From an uncultured bacterium (GTDB lineage Bacteria > Bacteroidota > Bacteroidia > Chitinophagales > CAIODY01), in the NCBI GenBank assembly GCA_903857255.1, contig CAIODY010000085.1, positions 1 to 42,862 on the forward strand: 42,862 bases of DNA, read 5' to 3'. The translations under genes and the position numbers were made by a program. Shown one piece after another: positions 1-12,500 of this stretch; position 1 is the first letter of the stretch, and every line of letters begins with the position of its first letter. The notes beneath the pieces are model-generated. The model saw only the letters and a list, made by a program, of their open reading frames with translations. It was not told where the DNA came from and ran no database searches.

Positions 1-496
1 AATACCAATAAGCACCTGCTCCAAAATTAGGCAGCAACAAGCTTTGATTGCTGTTGCCGCCAAATACTGGGTCGGTATTGCCCGTAGCTGCTGCTGTGGC
101 TACACTAGCTAAGTTATTCAAATAGTTCGTTACAGTAGCTTGTAAGCCTATGGACAGTTTGCTTTTTTTGGTGACTGGCAGGCGATAAGCTACTATGCCT
201 GATACATTGGTGCTGTTCGTTACGCCCAATCTGTCATTCACCACCTGCAAGCCTACGGCGATTCGTTCGTTGCCTATCGGACTGTGGATGCCAAAACTCA
301 AGGTTTGTGGTGCGCCATCTATCCCCGTCCACTGCGTTCGGTAGTGTGCTGTCGCACTCAAACACTCTCTGCTACCTGCATATGCCGGGTTTACAGCCAT
401 CTGATTGAACATATACATCGTATACTGAGGGTCTTGTTGAGCAAACAATTGTAAACTTGTTGCTACCACTACGATTGTTAAAAGAATTTTTTTCAT
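1..496 (-). CDS. PorP/SprF-family type IX secretion outer-membrane protein (C-terminus cut off by window edge)
   Basis: The frame opens at an ATG at 496 and stays open for 165 codons to the left edge, so the gene is 3'-truncated by the window. It begins with a signal peptide (MKKILLTIVVVATSLQLFAQ) followed directly by QDPQYTMYMFNQMAVNPAYA, the hallmark start of PorP/SprF proteins, then AGSRE and a TQW segment. Members of this family are outer-membrane barrels. SprF is needed for secretion of the SprB adhesin in Flavobacterium johnsoniae, and PorP belongs to the T9SS set in Porphyromonas. Here the gene lies 73 bases downstream of, and on the same strand as, the giant type B substrate, so it is probably that protein's dedicated partner. 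The family call is firm. The pairing is inferred from context. Confidence 0.93.
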   Translation of the reverse strand, partial: MKKILLTIVVVATSLQLFAQQDPQYTMYMFNQMAVNPAYAGSRECLSATAHYRTQWTGIDGAPQTLSFGIHSPIGNERIAVGLQVVNDRLGVTNSTNVSGIVAYRLPVTKKSKLSIGLQATVTNYLNNLASVATAAATGNTDPVFGGNSNQSLLLPNFGAGAYWY

Positions 497-523
497 TTTA
501 ATGAATGATTATTTTTAAATAAT

Positions 524-557
524 CTCTGCAAAGCCTATTTGATAATACTTTGCAGAG
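524..557 (-). terminator. Intercistronic hairpin between the giant adhesin gene and porP (attenuator or RNA-stability element)
   Basis: CTCTGCAAAG (524-533) and CTTTGCAGAG (548-557) form a perfect 10-bp inverted repeat with a 14-base loop. It starts 12 bases after the giant gene's stop codon and ends 27 bases before the porP ATG. On the minus strand it is followed by an AT-rich stretch (GATTATTTAAAAAT) rather than a clean T run, so termination would probably be partial. It could lower porP expression relative to the adhesin, or protect the 3' end of the long message. Confidence 0.6.
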
Positions 558-569
558 CTTGATTTACTA

Positions 570-3500
570 TTATCGTTGAATTACTATAAAGCCTGTTTTA
601 TCACTATTTACACCATCATGGTATTTGAAAATGTAATAGTAAGTTCCATCAGGTAATGGCTGACCTTTGTAATTACCATCCCAATTGTTTTTGTATCCGC
701 TTGCGGTATGATAAACTTCATTACCCCAACGATTAAAGATAGTTATCTCAGAAATGGTTGGATTAGCATCTGGACAATTAATTACATAGTAATCATTAGT
801 TCCATCACCATTTGGAGAGAATCCGTTAGGGAAATCGCAAGGACTCTTAGGGCAATTAACATAGAATGATAATGTTGCTGTATCCAGCAATCCATTCACT
901 GTTAATTCGTAAGTGATTTGGTCATTACCAGTATAACCTTCATTCGGTTGATAGCTGATGCCCAAATTCAACACAGTTGCTGTACCATGCAAAGGAGCAG
1001 TAATAATTCTTACCGAAACATGATTGCCCGTTCCGATACTATCATTTGCTGTAACATCATAAGGCGGTTTGAAGCCATCACAATGTACAGAATCTTTAGG
1101 GCTATCGTTATTCGCTTTCGGACGAATTGTAATAACAACCAAAGCTGTATCGCAATAAGCTTGCGTTCCTAAGGTATCGCACAAAGTATAAATCAATGTA
1201 TCACGACCAATATATCCTTTTGCTGGTGTGTAAACCACTTGATTGTTTACAACCGATGCAGCACCATGGTTTGGTGTAGTTGTAATTGAAACCGAAGCAT
1301 GGTTACTTAAATCAATAGAAGAATAATCGTTCGACAATACATGAATGATATTGTTTGTTGAATTTCCGAATACCGAAGCATTATCAGCATTGGCAATTAC
1401 ATGCGGTAATGTATCTGTACAAACTGTTACTATCACAGTATCATAAGCGATACAATTGTTCAATCTAACCGTAAGAATATAAGTGGTTGTTACTAATGGT
1501 GCTGCAATCGGGTTTTGAATATTCGGATTATTCAAACCAGTGCTTGGCGACCAATGGTATGATGAACCACCAGTAGCTGCTTGCAATTGAGTAAAATTAG
1601 TTCCCTGAACTGGGCAGATGGTTACATCAACACCTGCATCAGCAATTGGTGAACTATGCACGATAACAGAACTACCAACACTGTAAATACAACCGTTATC
1701 ATTGTAAATATAAGTGATAGTTAATGGTGTATCGGTTTGAACAATTTGAGGATTGAAGTAATAAACCCCACCTATTAATTGAACACCTGCACCTGTAAAT
1801 ATTCCACCAGCAGGCAATGCTGAAAGTGCAACATTTCCAGCACCTGAACAATACACGGTATCTAAACTTGTAAACGATAATGTAGGTATTGGCTTAGCCA
1901 TAATTGAAACGGTATCAACTGCGATACATCCTGAAACATTATCAGTAACAACAACTGTATAAGTTGTATTCACTTGTGGTGTAACTGTCGGATTAGCAAC
2001 TCCTGGAATCACATCATTGTTTGATGATGACCAATTATAAGTAAAGTTTCCACTTCCGCCTAATGCTGTAGTTGGCGAACCACCAATTGTTACTGAATTA
2101 CCTAAACATACTGATTGGTATTGACCAGCATCTACATGGAAATTACATGGAGGCACCACAATAAATACCCAAGCAGTATCGCAGTAGTTTGGCGTTCCGC
2201 CATCACACACTACATATTGGAATGAATCAACTATTCCTGTACCGAAGAATCCCGGATTACGAACCCAAGTGAATGTAGCATTATTGTTATTTACCAATGT
2301 TCCATTTTGAACTGTTGCTAAACCAACAGGTGTAGAAACAATTTTTGATGGACCATCAGGGTCAGTATCATTCAATGTTACATTTTGAGTTGTAATTGGA
2401 TTAGTGAAATAGCCATAAGCAGTATCATTCACAGCAACAATTGGTTGATTAACATGAATCACTGTAATAATTACCATAGCTGTATCACATGAACTTGCGC
2501 CAGTTGTACAATAAGCATAGTTCAAGGTATCATTGCCATAATAATTATGGTTTGGTGTGTAACTAATTGTACCATTTGAGTTAAGTATAGCACTACCATG
2601 GGTTGGATTTGAAATAATCGTGTTAGTCATGTTTGAAGAGTTAGCCACGTCATTCAAATTGATATTATTAGTTACTAATAAAATATTCTCCAACGTAGTG
2701 TCATAATCCGTATTAGCAATTGGTGCTGAACTGATAGCCACATTTACAAATACCCAAGCAGTATCACACAAACTTGGTGTGCCATTATCGCATATTTTAT
2801 ACTGGAATGAATCTAATCCTAAGAATCCAGTATTTGGTGTGTAAGTGATAGTCCCGTTGCTATTTACCGAAGCAATACCATGCAATGGTTGATTTAAACC
2901 TGACGGCAAACTTGGCGTTAAAATATTTCCTTCTGGGAAATTATTAGTTAAATCTGGGTCGTGGTCATTAGCCAAAACAGCGATTACTTTTGGTGTATTC
3001 GGAGCTGTATTTGTAGTATCATTCACTGCGATTGGTTTGTCGTTTACAGGTGTTACATTAACAAATACAATTGCTGTATCACAAACTGAACTACTTGCAT
3101 AACACAATTGATAGATGAGCGTATCTACACCATTGAAGTTGTGATTTGGCGTATAAGTTACAGTACCATTCGGATTCACAACTGCTGTTCCGTTTGTAGG
3201 ATTATTTGAAATTGTAACATTCACAGCTCCACCATTGGTTGCATCATTGCCTAATACAGGAATTGAAACTGAATTATCTTCTGGTGTTGTCGCTCTATCA
3301 GGTCGTGCTTCTATTGGTGCAGCAGGATTAACTGTGATATAAACCCATCCTTGACTACACAACACATGCGGCATCAAGATAGATGTATCGCAAATAGTGT
3401 AAGGCAATGAATCTGTTCCAATAAATCCGGCATTTGGTGTATAAGTAATTGTTCCGTTTGCATTCAAGACTGCAGTACCTTTTGTTGGAGAACCAATACT

Positions 3501-6500
3501 AGTTGTATGAATCGGATTACCATCAGGGTCAACATCATTTGCAATTTGCGTTACAGTCACCGAATTATTCATGGTAGTTGTAGCATGGTCAGGATTTGCT
3601 TTAGGAGGATTGTTATGTGTGCTATCACTTACCAAAATATACACTACAGTTGTTGAACACAGCGTATGTGGTAACAATACAGATGTATCGCAAATAGTAT
3701 AATGGAATGAATCTAATCCTGTAAAATTAAAGTTTGGCGTATAATTTATCGTTCCATTCGCATTCAACACAATTGAACCATGAATTGGTGTTGTAGTTGA
3801 TGTTACATGAATCGGATTATTATCAGGGTCGTTATCATTTTGTAATACAGCAATCAACTGTGTAACATTTTTCTGTGTTGAAGTAATATCCTTGTTAGCC
3901 ACAGGCGGATGATTTACTGGCGCAACAGAAATATAAACAGTTGCACTTGCACAACAACTTGTCAAGCCTGTTGAAGCGCAAACCGTGTAACTGAATTGGT
4001 CATCGCCACTATAACCACTTGCAGGCGTATATTTAATTGTTCCATTTGCATTGATAATAATTGTACCATGCAATGGTGTAGTCGCTTGCGTTGTAACCAA
4101 TGTGTTGCCATTTGCAATATCATTTGCTTGAACATTGATATTGATAGATGACGTATTCATCGTTACACTATCATTTACGGCTATTGGTGCTGAAGCACAA
4201 GCGTTTACAGTAACGTAAGCCCAAGCCCTAGCACATAATACATGAGGTGCATAAACACTAGTATCACATATTTGGTATAAGAAACTATCCAAACCAGTGA
4301 AGCCTACATTTGGTGTATATTTCACAGTATTACCTGTAATAATTATTGCAGTACCATTCACTGGTGCAGTTAAAATGCTAGTAGTTTTGATAGGATTATT
4401 ATCAGGGTCGCTATCATTATGCTCAACATCTACAATTACTGGAGCACCAGCTACGGTTGAAGCCAAATCATTTTGAGCAACAGGTGGATGATTTACTGGT
4501 GTAACAACAATATAATCGGTTGCAACAGCACACATTACTGGTGTTCCAAAATCACAAACGGTGTACGTGTACACATCAGTGCCTGTGAAGCCAGGGTTTG
4601 GTGTGTAAGTAACTGTTCCATTTGGATTTAACACAATCGTTCCATTTGTTGGTTGACTTACTTGAGTAATATGTATTGAATCACCATCAGGGTCGTAATC
4701 ATTATGTAATGGAGTAACCGTTACAGCAGTATTTACTTGCGTAGTTGCTGTATCGTTTACAGCTACGGGAGGTAATTTTTGTTTAGTTACCAATATATTG
4801 ATGTGGTCCCAAGCTGTGCTACACAATATATGTGGTGTATAAACGCTAGTATCACAAATTTGATATTGGAATGAATCTAAACCAATATACGAACCATTTG
4901 GTGTATAAGTGATTGTTCCATCCGCATTTGCGGTTGCAGTACCATGCTGAGGTTGAATTGTAACACCTGTTGTGTGAATTGGGTCACTATTCGGGTCAGT
5001 ATCATTATGCAACACTGCAATTACAACCGATTGTTTGGTTGTAGTAGTTGTATCATCTGTATTTGCAATTGGTGCATCGTTGTGCAATGTTGGATTAATC
5101 AACACAAACACATAAGCCGTATCACACAAACTTGGGATACCATTATCACAAACCACATACTGGAAACTATCTCTGCCAGTGAAGCCTGAATTTGGAACGT
5201 AAGTAACTGTGCCATTTGCATTCACTATAGGTGTACCATGCGATGCAGGAACAACACCCGAAGGAATACTTGTGGTCAATTTATTTCCGTCAGGGTCTTT
5301 ATCATTTAATTGCACATCCACAATAACAGTTGTATTCACACTTGTTTTCACATTGTCGTTATTGGCAATTGGCGGATGATTAACCAATGAAGGATTAATC
5401 GTGATAAATACTATTGCCGTATCAAAGCACGTTACGCCTGTACTGATAGTGTAAACAAATTCATCAGTACCAACATAATTTCCTGTTGGCGTATAGATAA
5501 TATTTGAACCATTAATCAATGCTGCACCATGAGCTGGTTTACTTGTGTTCACAATTAATGCAGCCGATGGCGCATCGTTTGCTTTTACATGAATGGTATC
5601 AGCAGTACCAGCATTTGTAATTGAATAATCATCGTCGGCAATTGGAGCAATTGAGCAACTTGCACCATCAATTGTAACATATACCCATGCTGAAGAACAT
5701 AATGGATGCGGATTCACAATGGTTACATCACACACTTGATATTTGAAACTATCAGTGCCAGCATAACCTGCGTTTGGTAAATAAGATATTGTTCCATCTG
5801 CATTAATTGTAGCAACCCCATGCACAGGCGATGTAGCAATTGCATTTGTTTTCAATGGATTATTATCAGGGTCAATATCATTTCCTTGTACAGGAATTTT
5901 AACCGTGGTATTTACCGAAGTATGCGCCACATCAGCATTTGCAACTGGTGGATTATTCACTGGTGCAACATTTACGTAAACAACAGCCTGGTCGCATAAT
6001 GATGGAGTTCCATTATCACAAATGGTATAGGTGAATACATCCGTTCCGAAGAAGCCAGGATTTGGGGTGTAAGTAACTGTTCCATTAGGATTCAATACTA
6101 CTGTACCATTCACAGGCGTACCAACATTGGTAACATGAATTGGATTACCATCAGGGTCTGAGTCATTATTCATCACCGCAATAATTGTTGGTATGCCTTC
6201 CGGAGTTAATACTGTGTCATTCACAGCTACAGGTGGATGATTAACTGTTTGGTTTATTAAAGTGATGTGGTCCCAAGCCATGCTGCACAATACATGCGGT
6301 GCATAAATGCTGGTATCACAGATTTGATATTGGAAACTATCAATGCCATAATAAATACCATTTGGAACATAAGTAATTGTTCCGTTGGCATTCAATGTTG
6401 CAGTACCATGTTGTGGTTGAACTGTTACCCCAGTTGTATGAATTTGGTCGCTATTCGGGTCAGTATCATTGTGTAATACTTTTATCACAACAGCCTGTGT

Positions 6501-9500
6501 TGAAGTGGTGGTAGTATCATCAGTATTAGCTACTGGTGCATCATTGTGAACACTTGATGTTACTAATACATTCACCATAGTAGTATCACACAAACTTGGA
6601 ATTCCATTATCACAAATTACATATTGGAAGCTATCTCTGCCCGTATAATTATTGTTCGGTGTGTATTTAACTGTACCATTCAAATTCACAGTAATAGTAC
6701 CATGCAATGGCTGTTGAACACCTGATGGGATACTTGTTGTAATTTGATTACCATCAGGGTCTTTATCATTCAACTGCACGTCAATCACCACTGGCTGGTT
6801 TTTGCCTGTTTGAGCATTATCAGGATTCGCTATTGGTGGATGATTTACTATTGATGTGTTTATCGTTACAAATACTATCGCTGTATCAAAGCAATCAGTT
6901 CCAGTTTGGATGGAATACAAGAATTTATCATTGCCCACATAACCAGTTGCTGGTGTGTAAATGATTGATGCACCACTCACAATTGTTGTTCCGTGAGCAC
7001 CATTGCTTGCACGATGAATAGTTGCTGTATTCGGATTGTCATTCGTTAAAACATTTACAGCAATTGCTACATTTTCAGAAGTTGATGTATAATCATCGTT
7101 AGCAACTGGAGCTGTTGTACAACCACTTCCATTTCCGCTAACTGTTACATAATCCCAAGCTGTAGCACACAATGGATGCGGATTTACAGTAGTTACATCA
7201 CACACTTGGTATTGGAAACTATCTGTTCCGCTAAAGTTATTAGCAGGTGTATAAGTAATTGTTCCATCTGAATTAATTACAACTGAACCATGCGTAGGTG
7301 CTGTATTAATTGCAGAAGTAGTCAACGGATTATTATCAGGGTCATTATCATTACTCAATACATTTATTCTAATTGGTGTATTTAACGAAGTAGTAGAAAC
7401 ATCTGTATTTGCTACTGGCGGGTTGTTCACTGGCAATACATGCACATACACATTTGCTTGGCTGCACAATGGTTGTGGATTGATGATAGTTACATCGCAA
7501 ACTGTATAAGTCAACACATCTGTTCCGAAGAAACCTGGGTTAGGGGTATACGAAATTGTTCCGTTCGTATTCAATACTACTGTTCCATTCACTGGTTGAT
7601 TGATAGCACTCACTTTTAATGGGTCGCCATCAGGGTCAGTGTCATTTGCTAAAATAGTAACGATATTGTTTGAAGAATTTTCAAAAATAGTCGTGGTATC
7701 ATTTACAGCTACTGGCGGATTATTCACAGGCACAACTGTAATGATGCCTTGCGCTGTATCGCACAATCCATCCGTGTTACAGATTTTGTAAGTAAATGTA
7801 TCTGTACCTCTGTAATACGGACTTGGCGTATATGTTATCGTTCCATTCGGATTTAATACCAATGTTCCATGAATTGTAGAATCAATGATAGTAGGCTGAC
7901 CCAATATTTTACCATGAGGGTCGCTATCATTATTTTTCACAGCAACGGTTACAGGTACATTTTCAGGTGTTTTTACAATATCATCTACAGCCAATGGTGG
8001 TTGAGGTTTCAATGTAGTATCATTGGTTACGAAAATCACACCAATAGCAGTATCACACAGTGTTGGAGTTCCATTATCACACACCTTATAAGTAAATGTA
8101 TCCAAACCAACAAAACCATTTGCAGGCGTGTAAGTAACTGTTCCGTTGGCATTCAACACACTTGTACCATGTTTGGTTGAAACAATAATTGTTGGCGTTA
8201 ATGGCAATCCACTAGGGTCATTGTCATTTGCTAAAATTGGCAATGTGCCCGAAGTGTTTTTCTTGATGCTGATATAATCATCAACTGCTACTGGCGGCAA
8301 ATTGTGATGATTAAAATTAGAATCAACCACAATAGTAATAGTTGCTGTATCGCACAATGGTTCTGGGTTTACAGTTGTAATATCACATACAGAATAAGGA
8401 ATTGTGATATTACCAACAAATCCGAACGGAGGTTTTACGTCAATGGTCCCTATACCTGTAATATGAACCGTTGTACCAACAACACTTGGTGTACCATAAT
8501 AGAAATTCAATTTATCTCCATCAGGGTCGCCTGTTGCGCCACCAACATTCACAGCCACTGGCGTATTCGTCAATGTTGAAACCGTGATGTTATCAGCTAC
8601 TGGCGGATGATTCACATGGCATACATTGATGAGGATGATTGATGTATCGCATTGTCCCAAACATTGCGCATTGCAAGCTTGATAAACAATAGTATCTAAA
8701 CCATCTTTGTATAAATCAGGAATGTATGAAAGCGACTGATTTGGATTTACATAAGCAACGCCCAATTTTGGCATTCTTGTAATTGTAACACTCCAACTGT
8801 CGTGTTCAGGGTCGGTATCGTTGTTTAATTCTTTGATATTCAAATTCACTCCCTCACAAGTTGCAACATAATCAGGATTAGCGGTTGGACCAAGGTTTCT
8901 GTGAATGCGAATGGTATCTCTATTCAAGCAACCGAAAATATTTGTAGCCACCACATGATAATAATTATCACCAGCTTGTGGTGTAACTGTTACAGGTAAT
9001 AATGTACTTGCAATTGGCGTATTGCTTGGTTTTCTGAACCAATTGATTCCAATAGTTTGGAAATCGTATAAAGCAACTAATTGCGTTGTTTGCCCCAAAC
9101 AAACTGTATCTGCTGAAGCACTCAAACTAATAGTTGGAACTGGATTAATATTTACATTTAATACAGTTGGCGCACTTGTGCAACCATTCAAAGTTTGTGT
9201 TACCGCATAAGTTCCAGCCATTGATGAATCGGCATTTGCACGATGAATTGAACTTCCAATGGCAGTATATCCATTTGGTCCAGTCCAATTATATGTTGCA
9301 CCTGTTTGTCCACTTGCAGTTAAAGAAATTGTATTTCTTTGACAAACGCCAGTTGTACCTGTAACACTTGGTATGGCTGGCGGATTAGGGTCGAACAACG
9401 ACAAAGAACCCACTGATGCCGATGTACAGCCTTTTGAGTTGACAGAAATATTATTGTAAATACCTGCTTTCAATCCTTTAATAATAATTTGCCCGCCTGT

Positions 9501-12500
9501 TGTTGAAGTATCATTTTCGTTTACTACACCAACTACCGAACTGGTATAAGTAACCGCAAAAGGCGTTACTGGCAACAATCCTGACAAAATTATTGTGCCA
9601 TTATTTGCACCACAACTTGTTGGATTAGTTGAATTAAAACTGGTAATGGTTGGTGTTTGATTTACAGTAACTTTTACACAAGAATCAGCACTCACACAGC
9701 TATTTAAAGTTTGATGCACACAATAATTACCGCTATGCGTTAAAGCTACACCCAGAATTTGTGGATTTTGTTGAACACTTGTAAACCCATTTGGTCCAGT
9801 CCAATTGTATGTTGCTCCTGAATCTCCAACTGCCGATAACGTTAAGGTTCCGCCTGTGCAAATTGGATTAGATGCACTTGCCGCCACTTTTTTAGGTGCT
9901 GTAGGGTTAAGCAATGTGTCATTACCAAATGGTAAACTTGTACAACCATTTTGCGTAGCTGTAATATTATTGTAAATACCAGCACACAACCCTGTCAACG
10001 AAATAACTCCGTTTGTATCAGAATTTAATGTAGCCGATGTTAAGGTAACTGGTGCATTATAACTTACCGTAAAACTTTGCGATTTGATACCCATATTAAT
10101 CACCAATTTGCCATTGCAGACACCACATCCTGTTGGGTTTGTAGCCACAATTGATTTAATAATTGGGCGCTTATTCACCAAAATAGTAAATACCGAACTT
10201 GGGCTGGTACAACCATTTAATGTTTGTGTTACACTATAAGTACCGCTCATCGAATCAGTAGCATTGATTCTCGAAATGCTCGTCCCTGTTGAAGTGTAGC
10301 CATACGGTCCACTCCAATTATAAATTGAACCAACAACTCCGCTGGCAGTTAATGTTAATGTTGTACCACTACAAATTGGGCTCGAACCTGTGATACCTGG
10401 TGCTGCTGGTGGTGTTGGGTCAACCAAAATAACTGGCCCAACCGCAGTTGAATTACAATGTGCAGCACTCACAGAAATTGTATTGTATGTGCCAGCAGAT
10501 AAATTTGGAATTAATACTTGTCCGCCTGCATTACTGGTTATAAATGCAACTTGAAAGCCTGTAATAGACGAAACATAAGTAACCACATAAGTTACATTAG
10601 ATGATAAACCAGTTAAGGTTATCGAACCATTTGTACCACCGCAAGTAGTTGGGTTTGTACCCACTGTTGTTGAAATTACTGGTGTTGGATTAATGATAAC
10701 TGTATCGCCTGCATCACCACTTACACAACCATTTACAATTTGGTGAACATAGTAAACACCAGCATTGGCAATAGTTGCAGCCGTAATTACAGGATTTTGC
10801 AAAGTTGAATTAAAGCCATTTGGACCACTCCAAACATAACTTGCATTATTTGCACCAACGGCAAACAAGGTCAATTTATCACCCGAACACAGTGCGCTAT
10901 TGCTTGTCGCCACTGGTTTTCCTGGCGGGTCGGGTGTTGTTAATGTTACATTCGGAACTAAAGTTCCACAACCATTTAACGAAACCGAAATGTTGCTATA
11001 AGTGCCCACACACAAGTTCGGAATTGTTAATTGTCCGTTGGTATTGGTTGAAATTAAAGAAGTAAATGGACCGCTTGGACCACTATAATTTATCGTGTAT
11101 CCAACACTGGCTTGCAAACCACTAATGGTAATAGAACCATTACACAAGTTACATTTGGTTGGATTAAATCCAGTAACTGTAGTTGGCTGTGGTTGCGGAT
11201 TTACAGTGATTACATAAGTAGTTGTAAATGGTTGACATGGTCCCAATCCATCGGTATCATTTGTGGTAAATGCAATGGTTACAAAGTTTTGAATTTTAAC
11301 CGAAGTATCGGGTGTAAATGTAGTTACACAGCCACTTGCATTGCAATGAATAGTTGCTGTATCTAATTTTCCACTTCCCGAAACGATTGACCACAAACCT
11401 TTTGTAGCATTGATATAATTACAAATCAAGCTCACTGATTGATTTGAACAAGTAGTTGTTAAACCCGAAATGCTTGCTGTTGGAATATGTAAGCATGAAC
11501 AACTTACTACGAATGAGAATGGATTAGATGCACAACTCGAACCTGCCACTCGTGCTGTGGTGAAATGATTTCCCGAAGCCACATTGTTAAATACGTTGCT
11601 GTTTTGATAAGCTCCACCATCTAACGAAAACTCCATCGAGGCATTTGGTGTAACCGAAGCATTTACTGTTACACTTGCCAAATTAGCTGTACATGCGCCT
11701 TGTGAAACACTATTGATAACTGGCACACCAATGATATTGATGTTATCAGTAACCGTGGTGCTACATTGCGTTTTTTGGTTGGTTAATTTTACTTGTACTG
11801 TTGATGCACCTGTACCAGTGAAATTAAATCGTGAGTTGGTGTCGTTTGGCGTTACTGCCACACCCGAATTGCTACCCCAAGCAAAGCCACACGAATCGCA
11901 ATTCGTTAATGAACTAATCGTAAATGGATTTGAAATAGCACCATTACAAACTGGTGTAGGTCCACTCACCAAAGCATTTGGCGCAGTTGGGTCAACCAAA
12001 TTAAATGGTCCTAAAATGGTATTTGCTGGGCAACCAGATGAAGTTACCACAATATTTGAATAAGTACCCGAAGTTAAATTTCCAATAATTAAAATGCCGC
12101 CAACAGCTGTTGCGCTTGCATTTTGAAGTGCTGCATTTTTAGTGTATGAAATCGTGTAATTGCCATTTGGCACCACACCACTCAATTTAATGTATCCATC
12201 AGCACCTAAACAAGTGGTTGGGTTAAACGCTGCAACACTTGCAAATACTGGTGTTGTGGTTATTGTTAAATTGAACAATGCCGTATCAGGCGTACAAGGA
12301 CCAACACCATCTGGGTCATTGGTTACAAATCGAATTACGGCAACGCCCGATGCTGTTGCTTTTGGCGTAAACACAGTTTGGCAACCATTCGTTCCACAAT
12401 TTGTAACGCTGATGCTACCTTTTGCAGTATCCATCAATGTCCAATTGCCACTTGTTGAATTAGTAAATGAACCTGTTAAAGTTACAGGCGTATTGCTACA

